A stretch of DNA of 64,000 bases from Zygnema cylindricum (GCA_037447655.1 JBBHKE010001020.1:45970-109969), one strand, 5' to 3'. Counted from the stretch's first letter, positions 54,311 to 64,000 are shown. Notes: a model not told the origin generated them from the sequence alone. Translations and numbers: made by a program.

Positions 54311-57300
54311 ATGGAAACTGGAAGTGGCGTGAGGTTTCGCAAATCTGCTGGTGAGGAGAAGTTGCCTTCCAATGTCGAAGTGAAAATTAAGCGGGTTAGA
54401 GAACGGCCAATTAGGTTCCATGGATTGGGTTTGGGACAAACAACACTTAGGGGGGGCGTTTTTGGTGTAGAGAAGCAAGCGCCAAGGAACAGATTAGAAT
54501 CAATCGGAGGGGACATTCAAATTGCATCTGGGGAAGTACAGCCTCAAAGTTCAATTGATAAAGAAAAAACGCAGTTCGAAGGTGAGATAAGAGATTCTGG
54601 AGAATATGCATTGGAAAATGCAAAGGGGGAAGATAGTGTAAAAATGCAGGGAGCAACTGATGTCTCTGAATTTGTTCAAGAAAAGAATGATTCGTGTGAT
54701 CTTTTTGGAATGTCCAGTAGGGAAAAAGTAGAAGACAGCCCAGTTCAGCAATTGGAAGCAATAGCAACAGACGTTGAACAAGCTTGTGACGGAAGCCAGG
54801 ACAAAATTGCTTTGGTTGAATCCAAGAAAGACGATGTCTTAGCACAAGATAAGGTGATGGAAAATAGCACGTGTATGGAAAAAACCTCACCTTTCGCTAG
54901 TCAACTAATTGCTGGAGATACTGTGGCCAGCGGTACTGTAACTGGAACAGCAGGCAATGACAGAGAAGACCGGATTGCTGGGAGTCAACTTTTGAATAAC
55001 GAAGTAGTGGCAACTGGAGAAGGGCTGGGGTTGGTCGCCTGTCAATTGTCAAGGGAGGCGGACATCAACTCTGTGGTATGTAGCAGCAAAGTTAAGCCTA
55101 GCAAAAAAAAACGTAGCCATAGTCAGGAAAAGAAACGCAAAATCTGCATGGAGAAAGAAACACTTGTGAAGAATGTAGGAATAAAGCGCAGGAGAAAATT
55201 TCCTTGTGTAACCATTTCAAAAAGAGTTTTGCAAAACGTTGTTTTAGCCCTTGCTTTTGAACCTGTCTACAAAGTCGAGGAATCAGGCATCAGAGTTCTA
55301 GCAGATACTCCTATGGAGACAGAGGCACGAGCGTCCTTTCCTGGCATGGATGCCTTAGGAACTGTTGCTGTAATGTGTTTGGAAAAAGATATGGCTGACA
55401 GAGCAGTGATCACAGAAGATGAATCTGCTGTCTCTAACAAATCATATCACAAGGAAAGTATTCCAGGTTGGCCTTTAGAAGAGCAAGTAGTGAGAGATAG
55501 TGTCCTTGCAGAGCCGACTCTTGAGGTTCTCAAAGAAAACGGTGACCAGAAATCTTTGAATCCTCCTGATGGGCAACATGGTTTGCTGGGGAATACAAAT
55601 AACAAAGAGAAGGATGGCAAATCAAATGAAGATCCATCGTGCCAGCTCTGCATCGGACATTCAATGGTGACTGGGAGGGAGTGTGGCAAAGCAATTTCTT
55701 CTTCGGTAGGAGTGTCGTCATCATTTGACCAGGATCTTGCCCCCAACTTTCTCAAACTTTCTTGCCCATGTGGCTCGTCAGTTTGTGCATCGCCAAATGG
55801 AGGGTGGGTGAGGTCATGCTCACAACAAGGAGCAATTGTGCCCAAGACAATCGATTGTGGAACTACAGTTATCAATTACAGTGCAACTCAGCGTCCTCCA
55901 AAGCTGACCGTGAGACCTCGAGGATCAAGTGCTCTCTGTCATCAGTCACAACAAGAAGAAGTATTGGTCGACAAAGGAGGTAACAAAGACCGGGCAGAAT
56001 GTCCTGAGCTTCCCGTCACAGGAGGGTATGCATCTGGAGAGCAAGAAGTAGTAGGACACAACAAAATGTTGAGTGGAGTTATAGGAGGAGCACACAATAA
56101 TGCTGATTGTTGGAGTGGGAGTGATCAGAGTGAAAAAGTAGTGCAAAATCCTATGAATATACCTGAGCTGCCTGGCAAACAACAAAGTTTCGGAGGAACT
56201 TTACATCCAAAAGTTATGCCAACAGGCAACTTTCCTGTAAGTCCACCTTTGGGCAGTGGACAGGATAGTAGTCCAAAGTCAAAGTTTCACTCTGTTATGG
56301 CATTTGGAAGTGCTCCTTCAGGGCATGCGACCCATCATACCTGGCAGGGGACATGGGTGCCGGGGCCGGGGCCAAGTACTTCGAGTGAGAGCATTAGGGA
56401 GAGAGAGGCGAGTGGTAGTAGCAATCTTCTACCTCTGAGGACCCAGCTGACCATGCAAGTTCATGGGGGAGAGGGAGGGGCACCGCAGGCGAGTGGTAGT
56501 AGCAGTCTTTTAGCTCACAAGCGCCCCTATCCCATGCCAATTCTTGGGGAGGGAGGAACAGTTCAAAATGGGACTAGGACAGGGCAGTTTCCATTTCCTA
56601 TAATAGGGGCAGGGGGGATGAATCAGTTTTTTCGCCAGAGGCTCATTATGCCAAGACCAATGCCCGCTGCAAATTTCAGAGAGCTGCCAAAGTTTATTGG
56701 AGCCTGTGGGTCTTTGTTTTCTGGACCGACTGCAATTGGTGGGAGCAAAGGTTCTTCTGTCTCGACCCCACAAATGGAACGTGGGAGTGTGCGAGGTGCA
56801 GGAGGTTCTCCTCTTAGTGATGGGCTGCCTAGAGATGGTGGAAGTCCTTTTGGACAGTCGTCAGTTCAAAGATCAGATCCATCTCTTCCTAAGATTTTCA
56901 ATTCAGATGAAGTTTCTTTAAGTAAGCAGAAAGTGCAGCAAGAGACAGTCACAGAAAGCTCTTGTAACTCGGTGGTAGGGACAGCTGCGAGTCTGGTTGA
57001 CTCTATTGAGGCAAATGTGGTTCCGGCTACCACACAAAAGCTATTAGGAAGTGGAGGTCTGGTGGTAGGAAAGCAGGACAACGTTAAGGGACAACAGGAA
57101 CAGACACCAGTAGTTGTAATCCACCACTCTGTTGAGTCGAATGTTGTTCCCGGTACCACACAAACGCCATTGGGAGGTGGAGCTCTAGTGGTGGGAAAGC
57201 TGGACAATGGAAAGGGACAACCGGAACAGGTATCAGTAGCTGTAAATCATCGCTCTATCGAGTCAAATATGGTTCTCGGTACCACACAAAAGCCATTGGG

Positions 57301-59260
57301 CTCCTACCAAGACAATGGAAAGGGACACCAGGAACAGGTAACAGAAGTTAATCATCACTCGATTGAGTCAAATGTGGTTCACGGTACCACACAAAAGCCA
57401 TTGTGCAGTGGAGCTCTGGTGGTAGGAAAGCAGGACAATGGAATTGGGCAACAGGAACAGGTAACAGTAGTAAATCATCACTCTATTGAGTCAAATGTGG
57501 TTCACGGTACCACACAAAAGCTATTGGGCAGTGGAGCTTTGGAGGTAGGAAAGCAGGACAATGGAAAGGGACAACAAGAACAGGGACCAGTGGTCGTGAA
57601 TCATCAGAGGCTCAAGATCCGAGAGCAAGCAAGGCTTTTAGCTGCCCAGAAGATTCAGCAGATGTACACTCTTGTGACTCTACCTCCTAGTAGAACTTAT
57701 ATCCAAGAGGTGTCATGTAGAAAAGATCCTTCTTCCACAAACCCTCCGGTTTCCGGTCCAACTGTTTTAACAGATCCTGTCAAAGGGGGTAGAGTGGGAA
57801 AACAAATGGTGCAGGATAAAGCGAATACAGCAAAAGGATGCGCAGACTGTGTGGAGACTGGAGTTGTTAGACCAAAAAATCCAACTACAAAGTCAGGAGT
57901 CACACAGGGGACTGCTGTCAACTCAAAGGTCTTGGAGGACCATGTGCATGGCAGGAATATGAAGTCTTCCAGTCCTTTTAATGAGCCACAAAAGCAGGGT
58001 ATAGGCGGAGGGTCTGCAGAAATTATACGTGTACATAGTTCCACTTCCATTGCGGGATCGAGTCAGGGAGGAGGACCCAACCTCTCTGTGAAGACACCTG
58101 GCCCCAATGGCCAAGCTCAGCAATCATTAAGGCGCAAGGATGGGCTTTTTGATTCTAGTGCCATGCTTATTTCTCCAATTCGGGCATCAGTTTTAGAGCA
58201 AGGTCCCATGCAAATAAGAGAAAAAGTTGTCATGGAAGGGACAGGTAAATCGGTTCCAAATACAGCGCCTCTACCTGTTCATGAAAGCGATAAAACACCA
58301 ACTACTGTGGTTTCTCCTTTCCCTTCTCGAGAAGGTAACCAATTAAGCAACATGAGTAGCAAAGTAGGAGATTTTGGCATCAATTCCAATGGTACAGCCT
58401 CGAAACTGCCCGTTAGGCGTCTTGAGACAGACTGTGGTGTTACCGGAGTCACTACTCTTAGGCTGTTTGGCCAAAACCTGCCTGCTGGAGGTGAGTTAAC
58501 CTCCTCGCCCGCCGTTTTTGAGAGACCTACCTCTACTCCTGTTCATGTCGCAACCAATGGAGAGGGGCAGAACCTGTCTTCAAAGGCAGTTGAGAAGATG
58601 GTGATGGAGATAGTGGCAAAGGAAGGACAGTTGGAAGGGAAAGATAAGTGGAATCAACCACCAGACTTGAGCATGATGAGCCTTCGACGGCAGCGAGTTG
58701 TAAACAATTGCTCAGGAGGTAGGAGCCATGTGGCGAAAATTCGCAGCCTTCCTGTTCGACTTCCACAAGGAACTGTCAGCAACAGTTTGCATGTGACTGG
58801 AGGTTCAGAGAAACCCAAATGTTCCGAACCGAAGGCTGCTATTGGCAGTCCTATCGGTAATCCTATTAGTTCTCCTATGGGTATTTCGACAGCTAGTCTA
58901 TTATTGGGAAGGTCGCGTAATGAGCTCCTTACCTCTCCTTTACCTGCCGAGGCAACTGGCCTCTCATTGGGACGAAATGGAACGGCTTCGAGTCTGGGAG
59001 TCAGGAAAGTGTCTGGTTCAGCAACGGCAGCCCTAAACGAAATTGGTTTTGATGTGACTAGGAGTGAAATTGGAAATGGCAATTCACGAGGCAGACTGTC
59101 TTTTTTTGCTCCAAGCCTTGTTGCTTCATTATCGCATCAAAACCTCGTGACGAGTAAAATGGTAGAAGACAGTGATGCTGAAGACAAGTCAAGATGTGAC
59201 ACGGAGCTCAGTCTAAGTTCAGGCGGCGAGCAAATCGTTGTTGAGAACAGGAAAACCTGA
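54311..59260 (+). CDS. Large 1,650-codon ORF, serine/glycine-rich, with tandem repeats; last exon of the same gene or a separate gene
   Basis: ATG at 54311, TGA ending at 59260, no break. The N-terminus (METGSGVRFRKSAGEEK, then KIKRVRERPIRF) is basic. A lysine/arginine cluster near residues 262-297 (KKKRSHSQEKKRK, IKRRRK) is a likely nuclear signal. Five tandem repeats lie at about residues 896-1098. Near residue 1383 TLRLFGQNL resembles an RLMGK(N/D)L-type motif that I recall from the C-terminal half of HAPLESS 8-like plant proteins. This would favour one gene with the zinc-finger exons, and splicing 52021 to 54308 keeps the phase. The remainder is disordered Ser/Gly/Pro/Thr-rich sequence without a catalytic domain. 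Function unknown. Confidence 0.75.
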   Translation: METGSGVRFRKSAGEEKLPSNVEVKIKRVRERPIRFHGLGLGQTTLRGGVFGVEKQAPRNRLESIGGDIQIASGEVQPQSSIDKEKTQFEGEIRDSGEYALENAKGEDSVKMQGATDVSEFVQEKNDSCDLFGMSSREKVEDSPVQQLEAIATDVEQACDGSQDKIALVESKKDDVLAQDKVMENSTCMEKTSPFASQLIAGDTVASGTVTGTAGNDREDRIAGSQLLNNEVVATGEGLGLVACQLSREADINSVVCSSKVKPSKKKRSHSQEKKRKICMEKETLVKNVGIKRRRKFPCVTISKRVLQNVVLALAFEPVYKVEESGIRVLADTPMETEARASFPGMDALGTVAVMCLEKDMADRAVITEDESAVSNKSYHKESIPGWPLEEQVVRDSVLAEPTLEVLKENGDQKSLNPPDGQHGLLGNTNNKEKDGKSNEDPSCQLCIGHSMVTGRECGKAISSSVGVSSSFDQDLAPNFLKLSCPCGSSVCASPNGGWVRSCSQQGAIVPKTIDCGTTVINYSATQRPPKLTVRPRGSSALCHQSQQEEVLVDKGGNKDRAECPELPVTGGYASGEQEVVGHNKMLSGVIGGAHNNADCWSGSDQSEKVVQNPMNIPELPGKQQSFGGTLHPKVMPTGNFPVSPPLGSGQDSSPKSKFHSVMAFGSAPSGHATHHTWQGTWVPGPGPSTSSESIREREASGSSNLLPLRTQLTMQVHGGEGGAPQASGSSSLLAHKRPYPMPILGEGGTVQNGTRTGQFPFPIIGAGGMNQFFRQRLIMPRPMPAANFRELPKFIGACGSLFSGPTAIGGSKGSSVSTPQMERGSVRGAGGSPLSDGLPRDGGSPFGQSSVQRSDPSLPKIFNSDEVSLSKQKVQQETVTESSCNSVVGTAASLVDSIEANVVPATTQKLLGSGGLVVGKQDNVKGQQEQTPVVVIHHSVESNVVPGTTQTPLGGGALVVGKLDNGKGQPEQVSVAVNHRSIESNMVLGTTQKPLGSYQDNGKGHQEQVTEVNHHSIESNVVHGTTQKPLCSGALVVGKQDNGIGQQEQVTVVNHHSIESNVVHGTTQKLLGSGALEVGKQDNGKGQQEQGPVVVNHQRLKIREQARLLAAQKIQQMYTLVTLPPSRTYIQEVSCRKDPSSTNPPVSGPTVLTDPVKGGRVGKQMVQDKANTAKGCADCVETGVVRPKNPTTKSGVTQGTAVNSKVLEDHVHGRNMKSSSPFNEPQKQGIGGGSAEIIRVHSSTSIAGSSQGGGPNLSVKTPGPNGQAQQSLRRKDGLFDSSAMLISPIRASVLEQGPMQIREKVVMEGTGKSVPNTAPLPVHESDKTPTTVVSPFPSREGNQLSNMSSKVGDFGINSNGTASKLPVRRLETDCGVTGVTTLRLFGQNLPAGGELTSSPAVFERPTSTPVHVATNGEGQNLSSKAVEKMVMEIVAKEGQLEGKDKWNQPPDLSMMSLRRQRVVNNCSGGRSHVAKIRSLPVRLPQGTVSNSLHVTGGSEKPKCSEPKAAIGSPIGNPISSPMGISTASLLLGRSRNELLTSPLPAEATGLSLGRNGTASSLGVRKVSGSATAALNEIGFDVTRSEIGNGNSRGRLSFFAPSLVASLSHQNLVTSKMVEDSDAEDKSRCDTELSLSSGGEQIVVENRKT
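57000..57608 (+). repeat. Coding minisatellite: five repeats of 35-42 residues
   Basis: Units start near 57000, 57123, 57249, 57357 and 57480, all multiples of three apart. The core reads SIESNVV...GTTQK.LG, then VVGKQDNGKGQQEQ. One unit (57249) is shorter, lacking the SGALVVGK part. Confidence 0.9.
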
Positions 59261-60156
59261 GATGATGGCGTCTATTTTCACATCGATGTTTTCCAATTTT
59301 CACTTCATTATAAGGAAATGTTGGTGGCTTGACGTGGAGTGCGAGGTCTAATGTGAAATCCTTTGTACTGCACGTAGACAAAATTGCGATACTGGATCCA
59401 CTACTCGGGGTTAAACAAAAGATTGATTCCTAGAAATTCCTAGAACCCTAGAATTCCTAAAAAAAATGTATTGGTGGAGTATCCTAATGAAATTGTTTTA
59501 AATCTCATTTTAATGGGAAAAGTTGGAAAAAGGATCTATAACTCTGAACTAGTGGCGGTTGCGTTGCAGTGTTTTCTGCTCTATATATGGGAACCAGTTG
59601 GTGAACCCGGCTCTATTTGAAAGGGATATACAGGCATATATACATATATACAGATACAGGAGTTTGTATGTAGTGATCGTTGGGGTAGTAAGGTTTCTGG
59701 TAATGTTTTGCACGTACTTCGCATAATCTTTTAAATTTTTTTACCGACGTTTCTGGGCTGGGATTGTAGGAAAGTAGGAGGATCATCCTTAGTATTAATT
59801 TTTCTTGTACATCTGGATTTTACTTGCAAGTCTTATCATTCTTGCACCTTATGAAAAAGAAAATACTTGGGGTTTATCGCACCTATGCTATAATCTGTGC
59901 TGGAATTCATCAATCTTTGTTTTTAATGAAAATGAAATTGAGGAGGTACTCTTCAAAACAATGAACTATATAACTCCTATGTGCACTGGGGTATATATTT
60001 TTAGGATTGTCATTTGTAAAGCTTGAAAATAATAAGACGCCAAATGTATGTGTTTCGAGCCTCGCTAAAGGGGTATTCAAAATTTAGCCTTCCGAAAAGT
60101 AACCAATCGCCGTACAATTCATCAAGTCGAACGGCCTTTGTCTACTAAGATAGCCG
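59261..60156 (+). other. 3' flank of the large ORF
   Basis: Presumed 3' untranslated region and spacer. AT-rich with several TATATA runs (59580-59660), no clear AATAAA signal and no further gene. Short frames are unsupported. Confidence 0.4.
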
Positions 60157-60362
60157 CACTGTGAATCACTATTATCGTAAAAACTTAAATATTCAGTACG
60201 GTGACAATTTTATTTAGTGCAAAAGATGCTGACAATTGTACACTGAAAAAAGAGTTTGTGACAAGCAAAACCCAATTAGTATTAACAACTTTATTTCGTG
60301 TCTACAGGACCAAAAAAACCTGGACCAAGTAGTGTTTTTTCCGATGATAACGACTCACAGTG
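60157..60362. mobile_element. TA-MITE family copy, 206 bp
   Basis: Inverted ends CACTGTGAATCACTATTATC and, reversed from the right, CACTGTGAGTCGTTATCATC. TA follows the right end. It is a diverged member of the family at 43351 and 53057. Confidence 0.65.
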
Positions 60363-61029
60363 TAGCAGCAAAGGAGCACCCAAGTAATGAAAAACTACCA
60401 AAGTGTATTGCACAACTTTGAGAAATAACACTCTTGATGAACAAGAAACCCAGCTTACGGTTCTTGCTAAAAAAAATAAAAAATTGAGATGGCAATAAAT
60501 AATTTATTTATTTTTGCATAATTGGACTTTTGGTGATTGCATTATATATATGAAATTTGGACTTCGTGGAATATTGCACCAAAAGTCAGGTTGAAAGCTT
60601 TCTATTGTTGCAGAGTAAATATATTATTATATGTCATAGGGCTAACTGACGTGCAAGTCTTTGCACTTTTTGTCATACCATCATCAAAAAAGTCTCGGTT
60701 TATTTATATTCCTCTAAAAGTCTTGTTCTGTTAGCTTTTTTACAAGCACTGCTATTAAGAAAATGAAACAGATGACCAACACATACAAGACAAAATATTT
60801 GAAATGCTAAAAAATTGATTACTATGGAGATTGATACTCACCCGCTATTGCGATATTTTTTATGTAAGACAAAAATCTTGTGACGTCTATCTAGTAATCA
60901 AATTAATGGATGTTGACCGTTTGTACTACAATTGTATGGGAAAAAATTTAAAACATAGTTGCTGGCCTAAAAACAACGTTTCGCTCATATCTTTTTTTTT
61001 TTTTGAATGGCCTACTACATGTTCATTTC
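60363..61029. other. AT-rich spacer
   Basis: Nothing recognisable apart from short A/T-rich frames and a T run near 60992. Confidence 0.5.
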
Positions 61030-62340
61030 ATTTTACTTTCTGTGCGGAATTTATCATCACTGTTGTTACCAACCCCACCTCACCTGTTGCATCTCCCTCT
61101 CGAGTTCCTCCTTTTACCTCTCAACCTTCAAGAAACGTTGCTCCTCATCCTCCACCAATTGTCAACCCTTCTTCAAGTGCTCCGACTTCTCATGTTCCTT
61201 GTTGAGGTTGTGGAAAGCCTTACACTGTCGGTGTCGGTTTAACGAGACATATGAGAGCGTGTCCAAAGGCTTTTTCGGCTCCTTCCCATTCCCAAGGAGG
61301 GCTCCTCTTAACAACCCCTCCATTCAGCGACACCCCTCTCATCGCGATTGGGAGTTCATCTATAATCTTAACATGTTCGGTTGTTTCCTTCTTGCTAACC
61401 TCGACCTCGACTTTACTCTCCCTTTCCTCCTCATCTCCGAGAAGCCACCCAAGCAACTCTTAGTTCCCACCTGTGCTTCTAGCTATCGAAGTCAATAATA
61501 ATGCATCGTGGCACCTTTTCATTTTTTTGACACTCTAGGATATGGTCTTACCTTCCCATAGGGGTGCTAGTGGAGCACGAGACACACGTTCTAGATGTCA
61601 ACGGTTATTGCGTGGGGATTGGGAATCTTTTCAGCGAGAGCATACGGACAGAGTCATTTCCCTTTTTGTGACTCCTCCTTGACATCAAGCTCCACTTCTT
61701 GCCCTCGTGCGTCGTGCTGTGCACCTCAAGTGGTGTGGTGGACTCTCTCAGGCGCTAGTGCGCTGCCCCCTTTCACACCATCACCAACTACAAAGTCAAT
61801 TGTTGAGGCCCTCCGAGCCCTTCACCCCGCCACACCTGATGAACTTCTACCATTCATTGAATCATACGACCCTCTCAACCCTTTTGAGCTTGATCAGGAT
61901 ACCTTCACTAAAGCTTTGGTCGGGTCCCCTCATCTCTTAGCTGGGGGGGGCTATTGGAATGGTATATGAGCTTTTGCGTGATTTTTTTCCCTTAGAAAGT
62001 TCATCGCAAGGTTTTGATTTGTTGTTTAAGGTGGCTCTCAATTGGGTAGAGGAAATGTGCCACCCAGTGTAGTCCCCCATTTGGCATCATCACGCCTTAC
62101 TACCGGCTCAAAGATTGCCGATGGTGCTCGCCCTATCGATGAGGGGAAGAACCTGTATCGTTTTGTGGCTCGACCAATGTGTTTACAACTCCAAGGTGAT
62201 TTCAACAATGATTTTTCCCCGCATCAGTTTGGTGTCACGACGCAGGGGGGGGGGGTCTGAGGCAATTGTTTGTCGTTTAAGCGCGACAATGGACCTACAC
62301 CTAGATTGGGTCATTTTCTAAGTTGACATTGCTAATAATT
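61030..62340 (+). pseudogene. Decayed LINE-type element: zinc-finger region and RT N-terminal half
   Basis: Frames change repeatedly but the order is clear. A Pro/Ser-rich N-terminus (61050-61200) comes first. A C2HC finger GCGKPYTVGVGLTRHMRAC lies at about 61207-61263. Then come GDWESFQREHTDRVISLF and LVRRAVHLKWCGGLSQALVR near 61620-61760, and PFELDQDTFTKALVGSPHLL near 61875. The RT fingers follow, with KIADGARPIDEGKNLYRFV and CLQLQGDFNNDFSPHQFGVT near 62110-62250, and MDLHLDWVIF at 62289. This matches non-LTR reverse transcriptase layout (RPI.VGE, HQFGV). Many stops and shifts. Confidence 0.7.
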
Positions 62341-62990
62341 TCAACACTACTCAGGGTAATACCATTATTTGCGAGCCCCGACATGGCCACCCTCCTACCA
62401 ATCGACTTTTTCCTTCTGTTTGCACTTTTTTATCCACATCCAACTCTCTCTCTTATTCCCTTGGTGGTTCATTAGGAGATCTTACCACTTTGAACTTAGT
62501 TGTTGTTACTCGTCAAGGCTACCATGTGGGAGCCCCTTTGTTTGCTCGCTTACGAGTATGGGCTACAGCATTTCCAAGTTGTCTGATTCCATTGGTGGTG
62601 GAGGACACACATATCATCGGTCGAGTAGACAAAGTTGTTTCTGCCTTCCACCATTTTTGTGAACAATTTTTTAAGTTAAGTATGTATGTCAAAGTCCCTG
62701 AGTGTGTCATGGGGTCACCTACTACCTTCCCACCAAACTTACGTCTCCCTACAAGCTCTGTCTTTGTACACTCAAGCTCCCTAGTTAACGCCCTTGATTT
62801 TGTTCACCAATTTGTTAAGGATGCCCTATTGGTTGACGTTTCCCACTGTGAGGATATACTGAAAGTGTTTGAATCCGAAAGTGTCTGAATCCCGAATTGT
62901 TTTTGGTGTATTAACTCCTTGTTTTGCGCAACTACCCATGTACTTAACGCACACTCTAACTCCTTGTTCTTTATTATTTTCCTCACTTAA
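62341..62990 (+). pseudogene. Decayed LINE RT, C-terminal half
   Basis: Frame 62490-62888 reads LVVVTRQGYHVGAPLFARL, where RQGDPLG is expected, then FPSCLIPLVVEDTHIIGRV, where the catalytic (A/V)DD is now VED, and AFHHFCEQFFKLSMYVKVPE and SLVNALDFVHQFVKDALLVD. Loss of the active-site Asp and stops make it inactive. Confidence 0.7.
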
Positions 62991-63130
62991 GGGTTTTGAT
63001 TATAGTCCTTTTCTGATTTTGCATCGATGTTTGATAATTCGGAAGGGATCCTCGCACGCCGAGAATCTCCTTTACTAGTTTCTTTCGTGTTTTTTGGTTA
63101 CATCCTAAAATCACCATAAATCTTACAGCT

Positions 63131-63714
63131 TGGGTAGTTGGGCTCGGGTGGGATCTGTTATTAGTACAAGGTTTTTGGTGGACAACAACCGTATCTTGGC
63201 CCATGGGATCTCTACCGTCGACGAAGGCTACTACTCATTCCATCAATCGTTATTGTCTTCTCGTTTGTTGTTAATGAGCAAGGCTGAAGACGTCTCAAGA
63301 CAGGGAGGAGGAGAGGGAGGCGGAGGGAGAGGGAGAGGGAGAGGGAGAGGGAGAGGGAGTATCGTCGGTCGAGTAGACTACCTTGTTTCTGACTTCCACC
63401 ATTTTTGTGAACAACTTTTTAAAAGAAGTCTGTCTGTCAAAGTCACTAAATGTGTCGTGGGGTCACCTACTGGCTTGCCACCAAATGTACATCTCCCTAC
63501 AAGCTTTGTGATTGTACACTCAAGTTCCCTGGTTAACTCCCTTGATTTTGTTCACCAGTTTGTTGAGCATACCCTATTAGATGAAGTTACCCACTCTAAG
63601 AATATTACCAAAGTATTTGAATCCCTAGTGCCTTTTGGTATTTTAACTCGTTGTTTTGTGCAACTACCCATGTACTTAACGCACACTCTAACTCTAAGTT
63701 CTTTTTTATTATAA
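63131..63714 (+). pseudogene. Second, partial copy of the LINE RT 3' segment with new 5' sequence
   Basis: Bases 63367-63714 repeat 62619-62975 (GRVDYLVSDFHHFCEQLF, VTKCVVGSPTGLPPNVHLP, LVPFGILTRCF) at an offset of 748 bases. They are preceded by 63131-63360, a segment (GSWARVGSVISTRFLVDNNR) that recurs at 63785. The frame 63130-63714 is open but is a patchwork with a simple repeat in it (encoding Gly/Arg), not a natural protein. Confidence 0.65.
63306..63360 (+). repeat. GGGAGA-type simple repeat
   Basis: GGAGGAGAGGGAGGC followed by about six GAGGGA units. The equivalent tract ends the next repeat at 63945-64000. Confidence 0.9.
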
Positions 63715-63734
63715 TCTCTTTTACTAGATTCTTT

Positions 63735-64000
63735 CATGTTTTTTGGTTTACATCCTATAACCACCATAAATCTTGCGGCATACTTGGGTAGTTGGGCTCT
63801 GATGGGATTTGATATTTGTTCGGGGTTTTTGGTGGACAAAACCGTGTCTTGGCACATGGGATCTCTACCATCCATAAAGGATTTCATCAATCGTTATTCT
63901 CTACTCGATTGTTTTTAACAAGCGAGGCTAAAGACTTCTCAAGAAAAAGGAGGAGGAGGCGGAGGGAGAGGGAAAGGGAGACGGAGGGATAGGCAGAAGG
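63735..64000 (+). repeat. Third partial LINE-associated repeat, cut by window end
   Basis: Matches 63081-63350 at an offset of about 654 bases (TTTTTTGGTTTACATCCTA, TTGGGTAGTTGGGCTC, TTTTTGGTGGACAA, CATGGGATCTCTACC) and again ends in GGAGGAGGCGGAGGGAGAGG. It continues beyond the window. Confidence 0.7.

Noticed and set aside
55447-59082. Minus-strand and alternative-frame ORFs within the 1,650-codon frame
   Set aside because: A single uninterrupted frame of this length, with phase-preserving repeats, is far better supported.
63130-63714. A 194-codon ORF as a novel gene
   Set aside because: It joins a repeat-derived segment, a GGGAGA simple repeat (Gly/Arg run) and a fragment of LINE RT. It is a patchwork of pseudogene pieces.

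Overview
This is a eukaryotic nuclear window from the plant lineage (streptophyte, species not identifiable by eye). The evidence is Ty1/copia retrotransposons, split genes with GT..AG introns, a plant-type C2HC zinc-finger gene of HAPLESS 8-like architecture, G-box-like CACGTG motifs in the LTRs, and retroelement primer sites that match the plant initiator tRNA-Met anticodon arm as I remember it. There are no prokaryotic features and no rRNA or tRNA genes. A 10-base run of N (23200-23209) marks an assembly gap.

Bases 1 to about 39150 are nested retroelements. The window opens with part of a non-autonomous LTR element (LARD) joined directly to the 3' side of a minus-strand copia (copia-1, 1836-6943). 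Next come a small fragment of a second copia family (family B, 6944-7534) and a 5'-truncated deletion derivative (D0, 7535-10087). A family-B gag (10498-11101) was then invaded by plus-strand copia-2. Copia-2's 5' LTR was invaded by a minus-strand deletion derivative (11767-14486), and its gag by a complete 5.3-kb LARD (14897-20186, near-matching 5-bp target duplication). Copia-2 breaks off at another LTR that runs into the gap. Further on lie a minus-strand solo LTR split by a complete gag-only element D (25668-30137, target duplication TGTCT), a full-length but decayed minus-strand copia-3 (31254-37727, target duplication AATAA) and a plus-strand solo LTR (38094-39149, target duplication CAGGG). 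In all four copia/D copies whose 5' end is present, the primer-binding site is not the usual acceptor-stem site. It is complementary to the anticodon arm of initiator tRNA-Met, and its ATG is also the gag start codon.

Bases 39150 to 60400 hold the one clear host locus. Its 5' part (promoter side, leader exon, first coding exon and intron 1) is tandemly duplicated: copy 1 about 40738-46160, copy 2 about 46305-49709. The first coding exon (48592-48872) splices in phase to a long second coding exon (50179-52021) with a C2HC zinc finger and acidic/basic low-complexity tail. A 1,650-codon ORF follows (54311-59260) that is either the last exon of the same gene or a separate gene, and it carries five tandem 35-42-residue repeats. 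Non-autonomous DNA transposons surround and enter the locus: three Harbinger-like elements, and four copies or remnants of a TA-duplicating MITE family. The duplicate supplies the empty site for two of these insertions.

Bases 60400 to 64000 are a decayed LINE-type reverse transcriptase with its 3' segment repeated, ending in GGGAGA-type simple repeats.

How the parts interact: none of the autonomous elements looks intact. The only undamaged retroelement frame is the gag of D, whose LTRs, primer site and polypurine tract are all present. It could therefore move only with pol supplied from elsewhere. The host gene may be driven from two nearly identical promoter/first-exon units.
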